The notes beneath the pieces are model-generated. The model was not told where the DNA came from. It worked only from the letters and a program-made list of their open reading frames with translations, and did not search any database. Shown here piece after piece: positions 16,894 to 26,972 of a stretch of DNA of 64,000 nucleotides (position 1 is the first letter of the stretch; the number at the start of each line of letters is the position of its first letter). The translations under genes were made by a program, and so were the position numbers. The stretch spans positions 1-64,000 of the forward strand of contig CALFUK010000049.1 of assembly GCA_937929945.1 (NCBI GenBank). The letters are read 5' to 3'. Source of the DNA: an uncultured Saprospiraceae bacterium. Lineage in GTDB: Bacteria > Bacteroidota > Bacteroidia > Chitinophagales > Saprospiraceae.

Positions 16894-18426
16894 TTAGTGT
16901 TTTTTAGAAATTAAATTTTTGCCAGTCATCTCTTCCGGTGCGGAGATTCCCAGTATACCCAAGAGGGTGGGGGCTATATCCGCCAGTCTGCCAGAGCTGA
17001 TAAGCTCATCAGGTGATCCACCGACATGGATGATGGGCACAAGATTCGTGGTGTGGGCTGTGTGCGCCGATCCATCTTCATTCTTCATGATGTCAGAATT
17101 ACCATGATCTGCGATGATGATCATCTCATATCCGTGTTCCAGGCAGCTCACCGTCAGCTTCTTTAAGCATGTATCTACAGTCTGGGCTGCTTTCATAGCT
17201 GCCTCGAAGTCACCAGTATGTCCCACCATATCCGTATTCGCATAGTTCAGGCAGATGAAGTCTGGATGCTTAAGCTGGATGCAGGATACGATTTGGTTAG
17301 TCACTTCTGAGGCACTCATCTCTGGCTGTAGGTCATAAGTGGCCACCTTAGGCGAAGGGACTAAGATGCGATCCTCACCGCTGAAAGTATCCTCTCTGCC
17401 TCCTGAGAAGAAGAAGGTGACGTGTGGGTATTTCTCCGTCTCGGCGATTCTGACCTGCGTCTTTCCGGCATCAGCCAGGACCTCACCAATTGTATTTTTG
17501 AGGTTGTCTTTGGTGAAGAGCACTTTCACTCCTTGGTATGCTTCATCATAAGTCGTCATGGTGCCGTAGTCGATATCGAGTTTTTTCATGAGCTGGTCAG
17601 GCATGTCTACCTGAGTCAAGACTTGTGTGATTTGACGCGGTCTATCTGTTCGGTAGTTGAAGCAGATCACGGTATCTCCCTCTTCTATTGGGTGAGTCGA
17701 TTGATTATCACCTGACGTGACGAGTATCGCATGCATGAATTCATCAGTGATGCCCTCATCATAAGCCTGCTGGACGACCTGTAGTGGATCATCAGTGAGA
17801 TGATCGGCCTGAGCATTGACTAAGAGATCGTAGGCTTTTTTAGTACGCTCCCATCTGGTATCACGATCCATAGCGTAGTACCTACCGATGATGGAAGAAA
17901 GGTTTACATTGAGCTTGTCAATATGAGTGAGTAGCTCTTCCAGATAGGCCTTGCCTCCATGTGGCGATGTATCTCTACCATCTAAGAAGGCGTGGATATG
18001 AGTCTCCGTAATCCCGTACTCATGACAAGCGTCACTTAAGGACTTCAGATGATCTATATGTGAGTGAACACCCCCATCAGAGAGGAGACCTATGAGATGG
18101 ACTTTTTTTCCCTTGGCCTTCGCTGCGCTGAGCAGTTCTTGTAAGACGGGATTTTGTTTGAATTCGCCATCCTTGATGGACTTATTGATTCTTGTGAAAT
18201 CTTGATAGACCACTCTGCCAGCACCGATATTCAGGTGGCCTACTTCAGAGTTACCCATCTGGCCCTCTGGTAGGCCGACATCTTCTCCATAGGTGACAAT
18301 GGTGGAGTGGGGGTATTCTTTGAGTAGTGAATCATAAAAAGGTGTCTCAGCCTGTGCTAAGGCATCCACCTCTGGATTTTGCCCCAGGCCCCATCCGTCT
18401 AGGATGACCAGTATTGCTTTGCTCAT
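16894..18426 (-). CDS. gpmI: 2,3-bisphosphoglycerate-independent phosphoglycerate mutase
   Basis: 510-residue Mn-dependent glycolytic enzyme of the alkaline phosphatase superfamily, interconverting 3- and 2-phosphoglycerate. The catalytic serine is Ser60 in GQMGNSEVGHLNIGAGR, with Asp10 in LDGWG. Later metal sites are in NYANTDMVGHTG and IIADHGNSD. The central domain carries the phosphoglycerate-handling HAFLDGRDT and RYYAMDRD motifs. It stands alone, with a 224-base gap to serC downstream in which I see no clear terminator. Confidence 0.98.
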   Translation of the reverse strand: MSKAILVILDGWGLGQNPEVDALAQAETPFYDSLLKEYPHSTIVTYGEDVGLPEGQMGNSEVGHLNIGAGRVVYQDFTRINKSIKDGEFKQNPVLQELLSAAKAKGKKVHLIGLLSDGGVHSHIDHLKSLSDACHEYGITETHIHAFLDGRDTSPHGGKAYLEELLTHIDKLNVNLSSIIGRYYAMDRDTRWERTKKAYDLLVNAQADHLTDDPLQVVQQAYDEGITDEFMHAILVTSGDNQSTHPIEEGDTVICFNYRTDRPRQITQVLTQVDMPDQLMKKLDIDYGTMTTYDEAYQGVKVLFTKDNLKNTIGEVLADAGKTQVRIAETEKYPHVTFFFSGGREDTFSGEDRILVPSPKVATYDLQPEMSASEVTNQIVSCIQLKHPDFICLNYANTDMVGHTGDFEAAMKAAQTVDTCLKKLTVSCLEHGYEMIIIADHGNSDIMKNEDGSAHTAHTTNLVPIIHVGGSPDELISSGRLADIAPTLLGILGISAPEEMTGKNLISKKH

Positions 18427-18513
18427 ATGTTATGCATTGTGATTTTAGCTTAAGCATAAAGTTGCTGAAAATTCTTCCAATAAGTGTAATATTGCCTAAC
18501 TAAGCCTGTCAGC

Positions 18514-18909
18514 ATGACCAAGAAGATAGACCTAAGACTTTTCTTTGTGAGTCTCTTTATATTTTTGAGTGTGGGTGTCTCGTCTGCACAAAAGACTGAT
18601 CCAGGGATAGACGCGCTCATCAATCAAAATGCCGACTATCTAATCCAGCGCGCTGACAATAGCATACATCTGACGATCGGCCAAACCAATAGAACCGCTG
18701 ATAAGAAGCTAGTGATTCAGTCAGCCATTGATTTTGTGCGGGAGCAGTCATTCTCTCGCTATACCATTAGGCATCGAGGGACCTCTGCCGATGGCGCACA
18801 GCGCTATATTATTGCCAATCTATCTTCTTCACAGGGTACATACCGATTGTTTATGCATTATTCCATTGAAACAAAACGCCTCAAAGAGATACGGATGATT
18901 CAGACCTGA
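18514..18909 (+). CDS. secreted DUF4783-type protein
   Basis: 131 residues. A clear Sec signal peptide (about residues 1-25, ending SSAQ) precedes a compact NTF2-like domain with the flow HLTIGQTNRTADKKLVIQSAIDFV and a C-terminal pair of strands (RLFMHYSIETKRLKEIRMIQ). This matches what I recall of DUF4783, a small exported Bacteroidota family of unknown function. It is divergent from gpmI and convergent with the TIGR02757 gene. The gene is solid; the family name is a recollection. Confidence 0.75.
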   Translation: MTKKIDLRLFFVSLFIFLSVGVSSAQKTDPGIDALINQNADYLIQRADNSIHLTIGQTNRTADKKLVIQSAIDFVREQSFSRYTIRHRGTSADGAQRYIIANLSSSQGTYRLFMHYSIETKRLKEIRMIQT

Positions 18910-18967
18910 GTTCTACCTTTGCATGGTCTACTATGAAAAATGATTGGTTACTTATTCTTGTGCTCTA

Positions 18968-19750
18968 TCATACCTTATGCTTCTCCATCACTCCCACACC
19001 AAATAGAGCGTAGTCATATTTGACAGGGTCTGAAGCATCAAAAGTCTTGAGTTTCTCTGTCAGCTCTACCACACTCTGCCAGTCAGTCTGTTTTCGTTTC
19101 AGTAGGCCCAGGGAAGAGGCTACATTGTACACATGTACATCCAGCGGTATCATCAGCTCTGCTGGTGAAATACGACGCCATAAGCCGAAGTCGACTCCTT
19201 TATTATCTTGTCTGACCATCCATCGGAGGAACATGTTGATCCGTTTGGCTGTTGATTTCTTTGCTGGGTTAGCCACATGCTTACGAGTGCGCTGCGGCGC
19301 GTCGGGCAGCGAGAAAAATGTATGGTGAAAATGGCTGATGGAGAGTTCGCTCTTATTGGCTGTATGGTCATCCACTGGAGAGAGAAAGGCTTCTTCCAAA
19401 CTCGTATGCGAGCTGTAATACTGTTGAAAAAACTCAAGAAAATAGAATGTGTCTATATCATTGAAGGTGCGATGCTTAAAGGACAGAAAGCGCTTGCGAT
19501 CTGACTCTTCGTGATTCGTGATAAAGTCATAAGGCGCGTGATCCATCAGTTCTAAGAGTTCGTTGCCTTTATTGATGATGGTCTTGCGGAGTCCCCAAGA
19601 CAGCATGGCGACCCAGAATCCTATGATCTCTATGTCTTGTAACTTGGAGAACTGATGAGGCAGTGATATGGGGTCATGCTCAATAAAATCAGGATGATTA
19701 TACAGCTCCGCTTTCTCATCGAGATAAGCCTTCAGGTCCTGATGCTTCAT
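18968..19750 (-). CDS. TIGR02757 (DUF2400) family protein
   Basis: 260 residues. Characteristic stretches are FIEHDPISLPHQF, DIEIIGFWVAMLSWGLRKTIINKG, FKHRTFNDIDTFYFL, RINMFLRWMVRQD.KGVDFGLW and PLDVHVYNVASSLGLL, which define TIGR02757. The fold has helix-hairpin-helix DNA-glycosylase character in my recollection, and a nucleic-acid role is plausible but unproven. It follows infB by 11 bases on the same strand and is the last gene of the rimP operon, ending without an obvious hairpin. Confidence 0.87.
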   Translation of the reverse strand: MKHQDLKAYLDEKAELYNHPDFIEHDPISLPHQFSKLQDIEIIGFWVAMLSWGLRKTIINKGNELLELMDHAPYDFITNHEESDRKRFLSFKHRTFNDIDTFYFLEFFQQYYSSHTSLEEAFLSPVDDHTANKSELSISHFHHTFFSLPDAPQRTRKHVANPAKKSTAKRINMFLRWMVRQDNKGVDFGLWRRISPAELMIPLDVHVYNVASSLGLLKRKQTDWQSVVELTEKLKTFDASDPVKYDYALFGVGVMEKHKV

Positions 19751-19761
19751 GATATGACCGC

Positions 19762-22488
19762 CTATGAGTCGAGCGTCTGTGCTATTTCGACTATCTCAAA
19801 TCCTTCGATGACATCGCCTTCTCTGACATCATTGTAGTTTTTGATACTGATACCACACTCCAGTCCAGTCTTGACTTCCTTCACATCATCCTTAAATCGC
19901 TTCAGTGATGCCAGCTCGCCTTTCTGCCCTTCCTTATTCGGGAAGACGACGATGCCATCTCTGATGATTCGGATGTATGAGTTTCTAGTGATGACACCCT
20001 CCTGAACATAACACCCAGCAATGGTGCCAATCTTACTGATCTTATAGACTTCTCTGACATCGACTTGAGCAGTGATTTTTTCTTCCTTAATCGATTCGAG
20101 CATGCCCTCCATCGCAGATCTGATCTCGTCGATGGCTTGGTATATGATGGAGTAGGTCTTGATTTCTACTCCCTCTCTTTCAGCCAATGCTCTTGCACCT
20201 CCTGAAGGACGTACTTGGAAACCTATGACGATGGCATCAGAAGCTGATGCTAATAGTACATCAGATTCTGCAATCTGTCCGACGGCTTTATGTATGACAT
20301 TCACCTGAATCGTCTCTACGGATAGCTTGATGAGTGAATCTGCCAATGCCTCGACTGATCCATCCACATCACCTTTCACGATGAGATTAAGCTCTTTGAA
20401 TGTGCCCAGGGCCAGACGACGACCGATCTCATCGAGACTGATACGTTTGTTGGCTCTGTTACTCTGTTCTCTATTGATTTGCTGACGCTTACCAGCTAGT
20501 GCTTTGGCCTCTTGCTCAGATTCTACGACCTTAAATCGCTCACCAGCTTGTGGTGCACCATCTAGGCCTAACATGAGTACTGGAGCTGCCGGCCCTGCTT
20601 TTTTGACCTTCTTTCCAGAATCATTAAACATGGCTTTGACCTTACCGTGGTGACTTCCCGTCACAACTACATCTCCAATTTTCAAGGTTCCATTTTGAAC
20701 TAAGAGCTTGGTGACGTAGCCTCTTCCTTTGTCCAGTGACGCCTCTACGACAGCACCGAGGGCATCTCTATTAGGATTGGCTTTGAGCTCTAATAGCTCT
20801 GCTTCCAATAGGATTTTTTCAAGTAACAGATCAATGTTTTGACCCGTCTTAGCTGATATGTCTTGCGACTGGTACTTACCACCCCATTCTTCTACTAAGA
20901 AGTTCATGGCGGAGAGTGCCTCTTTTATTCTATCAGGATTAGATCCTGGCTTATCGATCTTGTTGATGGCGAATACGATAGGTACACCAGCGGCCGTAGC
21001 GTGACTGATGGCTTCCTTCGTCTGTGGCATGATATCATCATCAGCTGCGACGATGATCACGACGACATCTGTGACTTTGGCTCCTCTGGCTCTCATGGCT
21101 GTAAAGGCCTCGTGACCTGGAGTATCCAAGAAGGTTATCTTCTTACCATTCGTCACGACTTCATAAGCGCCTATGTGCTGTGTGATACCACCGGCCTCAC
21201 CACTGACGACACTTTCGCTTCTGATGTAATCCAAAAGTGATGTCTTACCATGATCTACGTGACCCATGACAGTGACAATCGGTGCTCTTGGCTCTAAGTC
21301 TGCAGGATCGTCGATGATCTCATCTTCTTCGTCTTCTTGATCTTCTGCATTGATGAATTCGGTCTCGAATCCGTATTCGCTGGCTACGAGCTCTATGATC
21401 TCTGCATCCAGCCGTTGATTAATCGAGACGATGACACCCAGATTAAAGCAGGTGGTGATCACTGCTGTCGCACTGATATCCATGAGATTCGCAAATTCAG
21501 ATACTGATATGAATTCAGTGAGCTGTAATTTGCCTGACTCAGTCACCTGCTCTCTTGCCTCTTGCTTCTCTCTCTTATTCTCTCTACTGTCTCTACGTAT
21601 TTTTTGCCTTTTACTCTTATTACCCCCTGAGATTCTGGCCATTGTAGCCTTGATCTTTTCTTCTATCTCTTTTTTAGAGACTTCTTTTACTTCATCGGGT
21701 CCGCCTCTCTTGCCACCACGGTTTGATTGGCCTTTCTGGTCTTTGACAAACCTTTCTGTCGTGACTTTTTTACGCTTGCGCTTACGCTTACGCTGGGAGT
21801 CTGCTGACTCGCCTGGCTTTGCTTTATCCTTTTTCTTTGGCTGCTCTAATTTAGAAGCGTCTATTTTCCCTTTAATGGTCAGTCCTTGGAGCTGAGGTGT
21901 CTTTGCTCTAAGGAGTTCCTCAACGGGAGCCGCTGTCTTTTTCGCTTGGCCAGCAGCTGCTTGGGGGGCGACTTCCTTTTTAGCTGGAGGTGCCGCTTCT
22001 ACCTTTTTAGCTGGAGGCTTAGGAGCTGGTGCGGGCTTATCTTTTTCCAGATCTATTTTGCCGACGACTGTTATTTCAGGCTTAGTCGGCTCTGGTCTGG
22101 TGACTTCCTCTTTTGCTGGAGAGTCCTCCGCTGCTGGGGCTTTCACTTCAGGTCCTGGAGTGACGACTTCAGGCTCTGGCTCTGGTACTGGCTCCGGCTC
22201 TGGAGCAGGGGGCGCTACTGGTTCTGGCGCACGGACTACAGGCGGTGGTGGGGGCACCACTTTGACCTCATCAGCTGCTCCACGAGAGTTGCCGATGACG
22301 ACTTGATTCGCCTTTTCTTTTTCAGCCATAGAGTTGCTGAACTCCTTGAGCAGCTCACTGTACATCTCGTCTGAGATCTTGGCAGTAGGCTTATTCTCGA
22401 GTTCAAAGCCATGATTGCTGAGATACTCTACGATGGTAGAGGTCCCGACATTCAGCTCTTTGGCAATTTTTACCAGTCGTTTAGACAT
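19762..22488 (-). CDS. infB: translation initiation factor IF-2
   Basis: 908-residue GTPase that positions initiator tRNA on the ribosome. A small N-terminal helical domain (residues 1-50, [22 protein letters not shown]) is followed by a long low-complexity linker rich in Pro/Glu and then Lys/Arg (about 65-320). After a second N-domain (about 325-375) comes the G domain, with G1 GHVDHGKT near 405, G3 DTPGHEAF and G4 NKID, and then the C1/C2 domains. It is third in rimP-nusA-infB, the universal order. The proline-glutamate run near residues 80-115 is extreme but in line with IF-2 linkers. Confidence 0.98.
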   Translation of the reverse strand: MSKRLVKIAKELNVGTSTIVEYLSNHGFELENKPTAKISDEMYSELLKEFSNSMAEKEKANQVVIGNSRGAADEVKVVPPPPPVVRAPEPVAPPAPEPEPVPEPEPEVVTPGPEVKAPAAEDSPAKEEVTRPEPTKPEITVVGKIDLEKDKPAPAPKPPAKKVEAAPPAKKEVAPQAAAGQAKKTAAPVEELLRAKTPQLQGLTIKGKIDASKLEQPKKKDKAKPGESADSQRKRKRKRKKVTTERFVKDQKGQSNRGGKRGGPDEVKEVSKKEIEEKIKATMARISGGNKSKRQKIRRDSRENKREKQEAREQVTESGKLQLTEFISVSEFANLMDISATAVITTCFNLGVIVSINQRLDAEIIELVASEYGFETEFINAEDQEDEEDEIIDDPADLEPRAPIVTVMGHVDHGKTSLLDYIRSESVVSGEAGGITQHIGAYEVVTNGKKITFLDTPGHEAFTAMRARGAKVTDVVVIIVAADDDIMPQTKEAISHATAAGVPIVFAINKIDKPGSNPDRIKEALSAMNFLVEEWGGKYQSQDISAKTGQNIDLLLEKILLEAELLELKANPNRDALGAVVEASLDKGRGYVTKLLVQNGTLKIGDVVVTGSHHGKVKAMFNDSGKKVKKAGPAAPVLMLGLDGAPQAGERFKVVESEQEAKALAGKRQQINREQSNRANKRISLDEIGRRLALGTFKELNLIVKGDVDGSVEALADSLIKLSVETIQVNVIHKAVGQIAESDVLLASASDAIVIGFQVRPSGGARALAEREGVEIKTYSIIYQAIDEIRSAMEGMLESIKEEKITAQVDVREVYKISKIGTIAGCYVQEGVITRNSYIRIIRDGIVVFPNKEGQKGELASLKRFKDDVKEVKTGLECGISIKNYNDVREGDVIEGFEIVEIAQTLDS

Positions 22489-22514
22489 ATATATATTTAA
22501 ATCACTATTTCTTC

Positions 22515-23744
22515 TTATTCGAATTCTGCCTTGAGGATATTCAGTAGTTCATCTACTGTCTCTTCCTCTAAGTCAGATCGTCTGAGTAGCTCCTGCTTAC
22601 TCAGCTCTAATACACTTCTTGCTGTATCACATCCGATATTCTTAAGTGAATCAATGATCCACTCTTCGATTTCATCTGCGAATTCGTCAAGATCGACATC
22701 ATCTATCTCTTCGTCAGTGTCTCTGTATACATCGATCTCATAGCCAGTCAGCTTACTTGCCAGCTTAATGTTAGATCCACCCTTACCGATCGCGAGCGAT
22801 ACTTGGTCAGGCTTTAAGAATACGGAGGCAGTCATATTATCGTCATCCAGCTTGATGCTTGTGACTCTTGCTGGAGTCAATGATCGCTGTATGAAGAGGA
22901 CATTATTATTCGTGAAGTTGACGATGTCAATGTTTTCATTCTTCAGCTCTCTGACGATACCGTGTATCCGTGATCCCTTCATACCCACACAGGCACCTAC
23001 GGGGTCGATCCGATCATCGTAGGATTCTACAGCTACTTTGGCTCGTTCGCCAGGGATCCTGACAATCTTCTTCACAGTGATCAGGCCGTCCTCTATCTCA
23101 GGTACTTCTTGCTCCATGAGTTTTTCTAAAAACTCAGGTGCAGTCCTTGATACGATGACTACCGGATTATTATTCTTCAGATCTACTTTTCTGATAACAC
23201 CTCTGACCATGTCTCCTTTTTTGAAGAAGTCGCCTTTGATCATCTCATTACGGGGGATGACTAGCTCGATACCTGTCGTATCATCTATGATCAGGATCTC
23301 TCGCTTCAGGATTTGATGGACTTCACCTAAGATGATGTCACCGATTCTTGCAGTGTAGTTTTTATATACTTCGTCTTTCTCGAGCTCGCTGATTCTGGAT
23401 ATGAGTGTCTGCCGCGCTGCCATGACAGCTCTTCTGCCAAACTCTGCTAAATCCAATTCCTCGTAGCACTCTTCTCCTACTTCGTAATCTTCGTCAATGC
23501 TGATGGCTTCAGAGACAGAGACTTGCGCACGGTCATCAGTTACCTCACCATCTGGTACAATCTCGCGGACTCTCCAAATTTCAAGGTCACCATTTGTGGT
23601 ATTCACAATGACATCAAAATTATCATCAGTCCCATATTTCTTCCTGATTAATGTACGAAATACATCTTCCAGTACACGGACCATGGTAGGTCTGTCTATG
23701 TTCTTGCCTTGATTGAATTCAGCAAATGTTTCTACTAAGTTCAT
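22515..23744 (-). CDS. nusA: transcription elongation/termination factor NusA
   Basis: 409 residues: N-terminal RNA-polymerase-binding domain (1-125), S1 domain (about 130-200, [19 protein letters not shown]), KH1 and KH2 (about 225-345, with GMKGSRI and [11 protein letters not shown]), and a shorter C-terminal acidic helical part. NusA enhances pausing, intrinsic termination and antitermination. It lies between rimP (11 bases) and infB (26 bases). It lacks the duplicated acidic repeats of enterobacterial NusA, which is normal outside Proteobacteria. Confidence 0.97.
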   Translation of the reverse strand: MNLVETFAEFNQGKNIDRPTMVRVLEDVFRTLIRKKYGTDDNFDVIVNTTNGDLEIWRVREIVPDGEVTDDRAQVSVSEAISIDEDYEVGEECYEELDLAEFGRRAVMAARQTLISRISELEKDEVYKNYTARIGDIILGEVHQILKREILIIDDTTGIELVIPRNEMIKGDFFKKGDMVRGVIRKVDLKNNNPVVIVSRTAPEFLEKLMEQEVPEIEDGLITVKKIVRIPGERAKVAVESYDDRIDPVGACVGMKGSRIHGIVRELKNENIDIVNFTNNNVLFIQRSLTPARVTSIKLDDDNMTASVFLKPDQVSLAIGKGGSNIKLASKLTGYEIDVYRDTDEEIDDVDLDEFADEIEEWIIDSLKNIGCDTARSVLELSKQELLRRSDLEEETVDELLNILKAEFE

Positions 23745-23755
23745 TATGGTTTAAA

Positions 23756-24232
23756 TTAAAAACTAACTTTAATTTTTGCTTCTTTTATATCTGACAGCTG
23801 AATGAGGTAGACCTCTGGTTCTGGCTGATTCTTTTTCTTCTTTCGGCTCTTGATCTGTTCTGTCACTTCTATTTGTCCTTCTTCGACTTTGGTCAATTCT
23901 CCTTTGTATCTGTCACCTGCTATGGTCTTAATCTCGATGGTGCGTCCTACGTTTTTCACATATTGACGATGATGGACCAGTGGATTGCCTACACCAGGAG
24001 AGGATACATCTAAGGTGTAATCCTCAGATAGCCAGCCATTTTCTTCGATGTGCTGCTCCAGGTACCTGGAAATCACTCGGCATCTAAATAGGTCAAGCGT
24101 GGTATCACTATCCACGAAGACTTCTATTTTTTTACCTTCTTGAGATTCTTTAATCCCAATGAAGAAACAATCTTTTAGATCGTCTTCCGTAAATCGTTTG
24201 TCCAATAAGGACGATAGTTTGTCTGCAATCAA
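23756..24232 (-). CDS. rimP: ribosome maturation factor RimP
   Basis: 158-residue RimP, needed for 30S subunit maturation. The N-terminal domain has DCFFIGIKESQEGKKIEVFVDSD and LDVSSPGVGNPL, the latter the family's conserved motif. The C-terminal SH3-like part (about 100-155) carries a basic loop SRKKKKNQPEPEVYLI. The start is TTG at 24232; no ATG is available in frame upstream of the conserved domain. It is the first gene of rimP-nusA-infB-TIGR02757, downstream of a TAnnTTTG box and a terminator-like hairpin. Confidence 0.94.
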   Translation of the reverse strand: MIADKLSSLLDKRFTEDDLKDCFFIGIKESQEGKKIEVFVDSDTTLDLFRCRVISRYLEQHIEENGWLSEDYTLDVSSPGVGNPLVHHRQYVKNVGRTIEIKTIAGDRYKGELTKVEEGQIEVTEQIKSRKKKKNQPEPEVYLIQLSDIKEAKIKVSF

Positions 24233-24251
24233 ATCTCTACAAATTAAAAAA

Positions 24252-24267
24252 GGGAACTTATGTCCCC
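24252..24267 (-). promoter_or_regulatory. terminator-like hairpin in the rimP-nusA-infB leader
   Basis: On the minus strand, GGGGAC and GTTCCC pair (one G-U) around a 4-base loop and run directly into TTTTTTAATTT. It lies between the -7 box (24288-24295) and the rimP start, so it would be transcribed early in every operon message, a layout suited to attenuation. Confidence 0.4.
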
Positions 24268-24287
24268 TCCTAATCTCTATTTATTCG

Positions 24288-24295
24288 CAAATATA
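24288..24295 (-). promoter_or_regulatory. -7 box upstream of rimP-nusA-infB
   Basis: The minus strand reads TATATTTG, a full match to TAnnTTTG, 56 bases before the rimP start. The -33 TTG is not evident. Confidence 0.5.
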
Positions 24296-24408
24296 CAGAT
24301 AAAAGGCACATTATATGGCTATCGAACTTAATTTAGCCCATAGATTCTCAGTGATACAGAAGAAACTTCTACATATCGCCATTATATAACATGTATTAAG
24401 CGCTCATT

Positions 24409-25233
24409 ATGAATGTATTCGACCAAGTCCAAGCTGCCGCCAACTATGTCCAAGAGCATATCGAATTGGCTCCTAAGACAGGCATCATCCTCGGTACAGG
24501 GCTATCTGCGGTGATTGATCTCATGCAAGATGTCACGCGTATCCCCTATGCTTCGATTCCTCACTTTCCGGTGAGTACGGTGCAAGGCCACGAAGGTTAT
24601 CTGGTGTCAGGAACTTATAATGGTGTCTCTGTGCTGGCTATGCAAGGTCGATTTCATTATTATGAAGGCTATTCGATGCAAGAAGTTACACTACCCGTAC
24701 GGGTATTTAAGGCTTTGGGCGTAGAGAAGCTGGTGATCACTAATGTCTCTGGAGGGCTAAACAGCGACTACCAAGCAGGTGATATTGTCCTGGTGAAAGA
24801 TCACATCAATCTTCATGCGGGCAATCCGCTTCGAGGTCTATCGGATGAAAGATTAGGTCCGCGATTTCCTGATATGATCGATGCTTATGATCCTGCACTG
24901 CGTCAGACCTGTCTGTCGGCGGCGGCATCAATCTCCCTGCCGCTGCATCAAGGCGTGTACGTCGGGCTCCAGGGTCCTAACTTAGAGACAGCTGCAGAAT
25001 ACAGATTCATGAAGCTCATCGGCGGTGATATCGTCGGCATGTCTACCGTGCCAGAGGTCATCGTGGCCCGTCAGATAGGACTGGATGTGTGTGTCCTTTC
25101 TTGCGTATCCAATGTGGCCAGTGACCCAGATCACATCGAAAAGACGAATATCGAAGAGGTGATTGCGGTAGCAGAAGTAGCGGGTAAGAAGCTGGAGAAG
25201 CTGCTGTATGAGTTGATTCCAGCTATGAATTGA
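24409..25233 (+). CDS. purine nucleoside phosphorylase (inosine/guanosine type)
   Basis: 274-residue trimeric-type PNP that phosphorolyses inosine/guanosine to base plus ribose-1-phosphate in purine salvage. Landmarks: GIILGTGLSA (phosphate loop) near residue 25, PVSTVQGHEG, MQGRFHYYEGY, LVITNVSGGLN, the GLQGPNLETAAEYRF stretch, the specificity region MSTVPEVIVARQIGLDV, and CVSN with the base-contacting Asn. It is divergent from the rimP operon. Length fits PunA/XapA types; Asn rather than Asp in VSN suggests 6-oxopurine preference. Confidence 0.95.
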   Translation: MNVFDQVQAAANYVQEHIELAPKTGIILGTGLSAVIDLMQDVTRIPYASIPHFPVSTVQGHEGYLVSGTYNGVSVLAMQGRFHYYEGYSMQEVTLPVRVFKALGVEKLVITNVSGGLNSDYQAGDIVLVKDHINLHAGNPLRGLSDERLGPRFPDMIDAYDPALRQTCLSAAASISLPLHQGVYVGLQGPNLETAAEYRFMKLIGGDIVGMSTVPEVIVARQIGLDVCVLSCVSNVASDPDHIEKTNIEEVIAVAEVAGKKLEKLLYELIPAMN

Positions 25234-25426
25234 TTCCGGCAAGTGGCATGTTCATTTTCTTATGACAGATACCAGAATCGCTTCATGAAAGAAGTCTCTA
25301 TGGCTAATTCTAAAATAACACATGTAGCTTCATATTTAAAAAGATATGGTTTTTGGCCGCCATTTGTTCATCAAGATGCCTTTAGCTGTCGTATTAGACT
25401 AAAATCTATTTTTACGATCTCCCTTC

Positions 25427-26749
25427 ATGAGAATTAATCAATTATTCAATGTCCTGGCGCCACAAAGAGTCCCTTTCTTCTATGGATGGGTGATTCTGAT
25501 TGTCGGTACGATAGGCTTATTGATGAGTGCTCCTGGGCAGACGATTGGGGTCTCTGCTTTTACTGACAGTCTCTTAGCTGCGCTTGATATCAGTCGGGAT
25601 CAGATCAGTGTAGCGTATATGATCGGGACGATGCTCAGTGCTTTTTTTTTGACTAAGGCAGGTCGATTCTTTGATCGCTTTGGGGCAGCTCTGACCGCAT
25701 TCGTTGCGTCTGTAGGCTTAGCGATAGCCATAATTTACCTTAGCTATATTGATCGGATTTCCATCGTATTTGGTGGGTCGGCAGTGGCTAAAGTATTGTT
25801 GATTTTGATTGGATTCATCTTCATCCGATTCTTTGCACAGGGCGTACTGACGCTGGCTAGCAGGACGATGGTCGTGAAGTGGTTTGATGCCCGCAGGGGC
25901 TTGGCAGTCGGCGTCATGAGTGTTTTTGCAGCTTATGGTTTTGCCATGGCTCCAGTTCTTTTTGACAGTATGATTAGCGCCTACGATTGGTCTGGGGCTT
26001 GGCGAATGATCGCATTTTGCAGCGGCATACTTTTTCCGATCGTCATCATTTTATTCTTTAAGAATGAGCCAGAGAGCTATGGCCTGAAAGCTGATGGGGG
26101 TGCTCGGCATCATGAGAGAGAGCAGCGGAAGAGCCGATTTCCAGTGTACCGCGACTTCACGCTGGGTGAGGCGCGCAGGACTCTAAGCCTGTGGGTCTTT
26201 GCTGGCTATCCCGCTTTGTTTGGCTTGGTTACTACGGGTTTTACCTTTCATGTCGTTTCGGTGTTTGCAGAGTATGGCTTTAGCCGAGCGCAGGCGATCA
26301 GTGTCTTTCAGCCAGTCGCCATTGTCTCGGTGATCTCTTCGCTGACTTGCAGCTGGCTGACTGATTATATCAAGTTGAAGTATTTGGCTTTTCTATTCGG
26401 TATAGCTGCACTATTCGCGATGTATGGGGTGATACACCTCAGTGTGGAGGGGCCCGATTACTGGATTATGATCATCGGCTATGGTATATGTTCAGGTGTC
26501 CATTCGCTTTTGATTTCTCTATTTTTACCAAGATTTTATGGGAAAACACATCTGGGTGCGATCACTGGTCAGGCGATGACATTGGTCGTATTTGCCAGTG
26601 CGTTGGGTCCGATTTTGTTTAGCCAGTCATTGTCACTGACGGGGCATTATAGTGCTGCGGCTTATATCGTAGGTGCCGGATTTGTCTTACTGATCCTATT
26701 GACCTTCGTGACGTCTAATCCTCAAGAGGGCTTATCAGACCATCATTAA
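25427..26749 (+). CDS. MFS transporter
   Basis: 440 residues with about 12 hydrophobic segments split by a central cytoplasmic loop near residues 220-245 (HHEREQRKSRFP). The loop-2 motif of the major facilitator superfamily reads GRFFDRFG near residue 80. The start FFYGWVILIVGTIGLLMSAPGQTIGVSAF resembles monocarboxylate/oxalate-formate-type MFS carriers, so an organic-anion substrate is possible but not shown. It lies about 190 bases after the PNP gene on the same strand. The ATG at 25427 precedes MRINQLFNVLAPQRVPF. Confidence 0.92.
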   Translation: MRINQLFNVLAPQRVPFFYGWVILIVGTIGLLMSAPGQTIGVSAFTDSLLAALDISRDQISVAYMIGTMLSAFFLTKAGRFFDRFGAALTAFVASVGLAIAIIYLSYIDRISIVFGGSAVAKVLLILIGFIFIRFFAQGVLTLASRTMVVKWFDARRGLAVGVMSVFAAYGFAMAPVLFDSMISAYDWSGAWRMIAFCSGILFPIVIILFFKNEPESYGLKADGGARHHEREQRKSRFPVYRDFTLGEARRTLSLWVFAGYPALFGLVTTGFTFHVVSVFAEYGFSRAQAISVFQPVAIVSVISSLTCSWLTDYIKLKYLAFLFGIAALFAMYGVIHLSVEGPDYWIMIIGYGICSGVHSLLISLFLPRFYGKTHLGAITGQAMTLVVFASALGPILFSQSLSLTGHYSAAAYIVGAGFVLLILLTFVTSNPQEGLSDHH

Positions 26750-26972
26750 AGTTATGGCTTTATGATGATGTAATAGTTCATGATTATTATAAAGTTGATT
26801 TGGTAATAGTTTGGCAAACAAAAATAGAAGTTTACCTCTACTTCTCAGGAGTATAAATTCAATTCTTAACCTCGAAAAGTAAATGCAGCACATCTGAGAC
26901 GATGTGACGAAATGACATCCTCATTTGCCAAGGACACTGCATACAAGATAATTTCATAAATTGGGTAATCTA

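Noticed and set aside
25243-25437. 64-codon plus-strand frame between the PNP and MFS genes
   Set aside because: It starts with GTG, has no family resemblance or protein-like pattern, and runs into the MFS gene start in another frame; more likely spacer.
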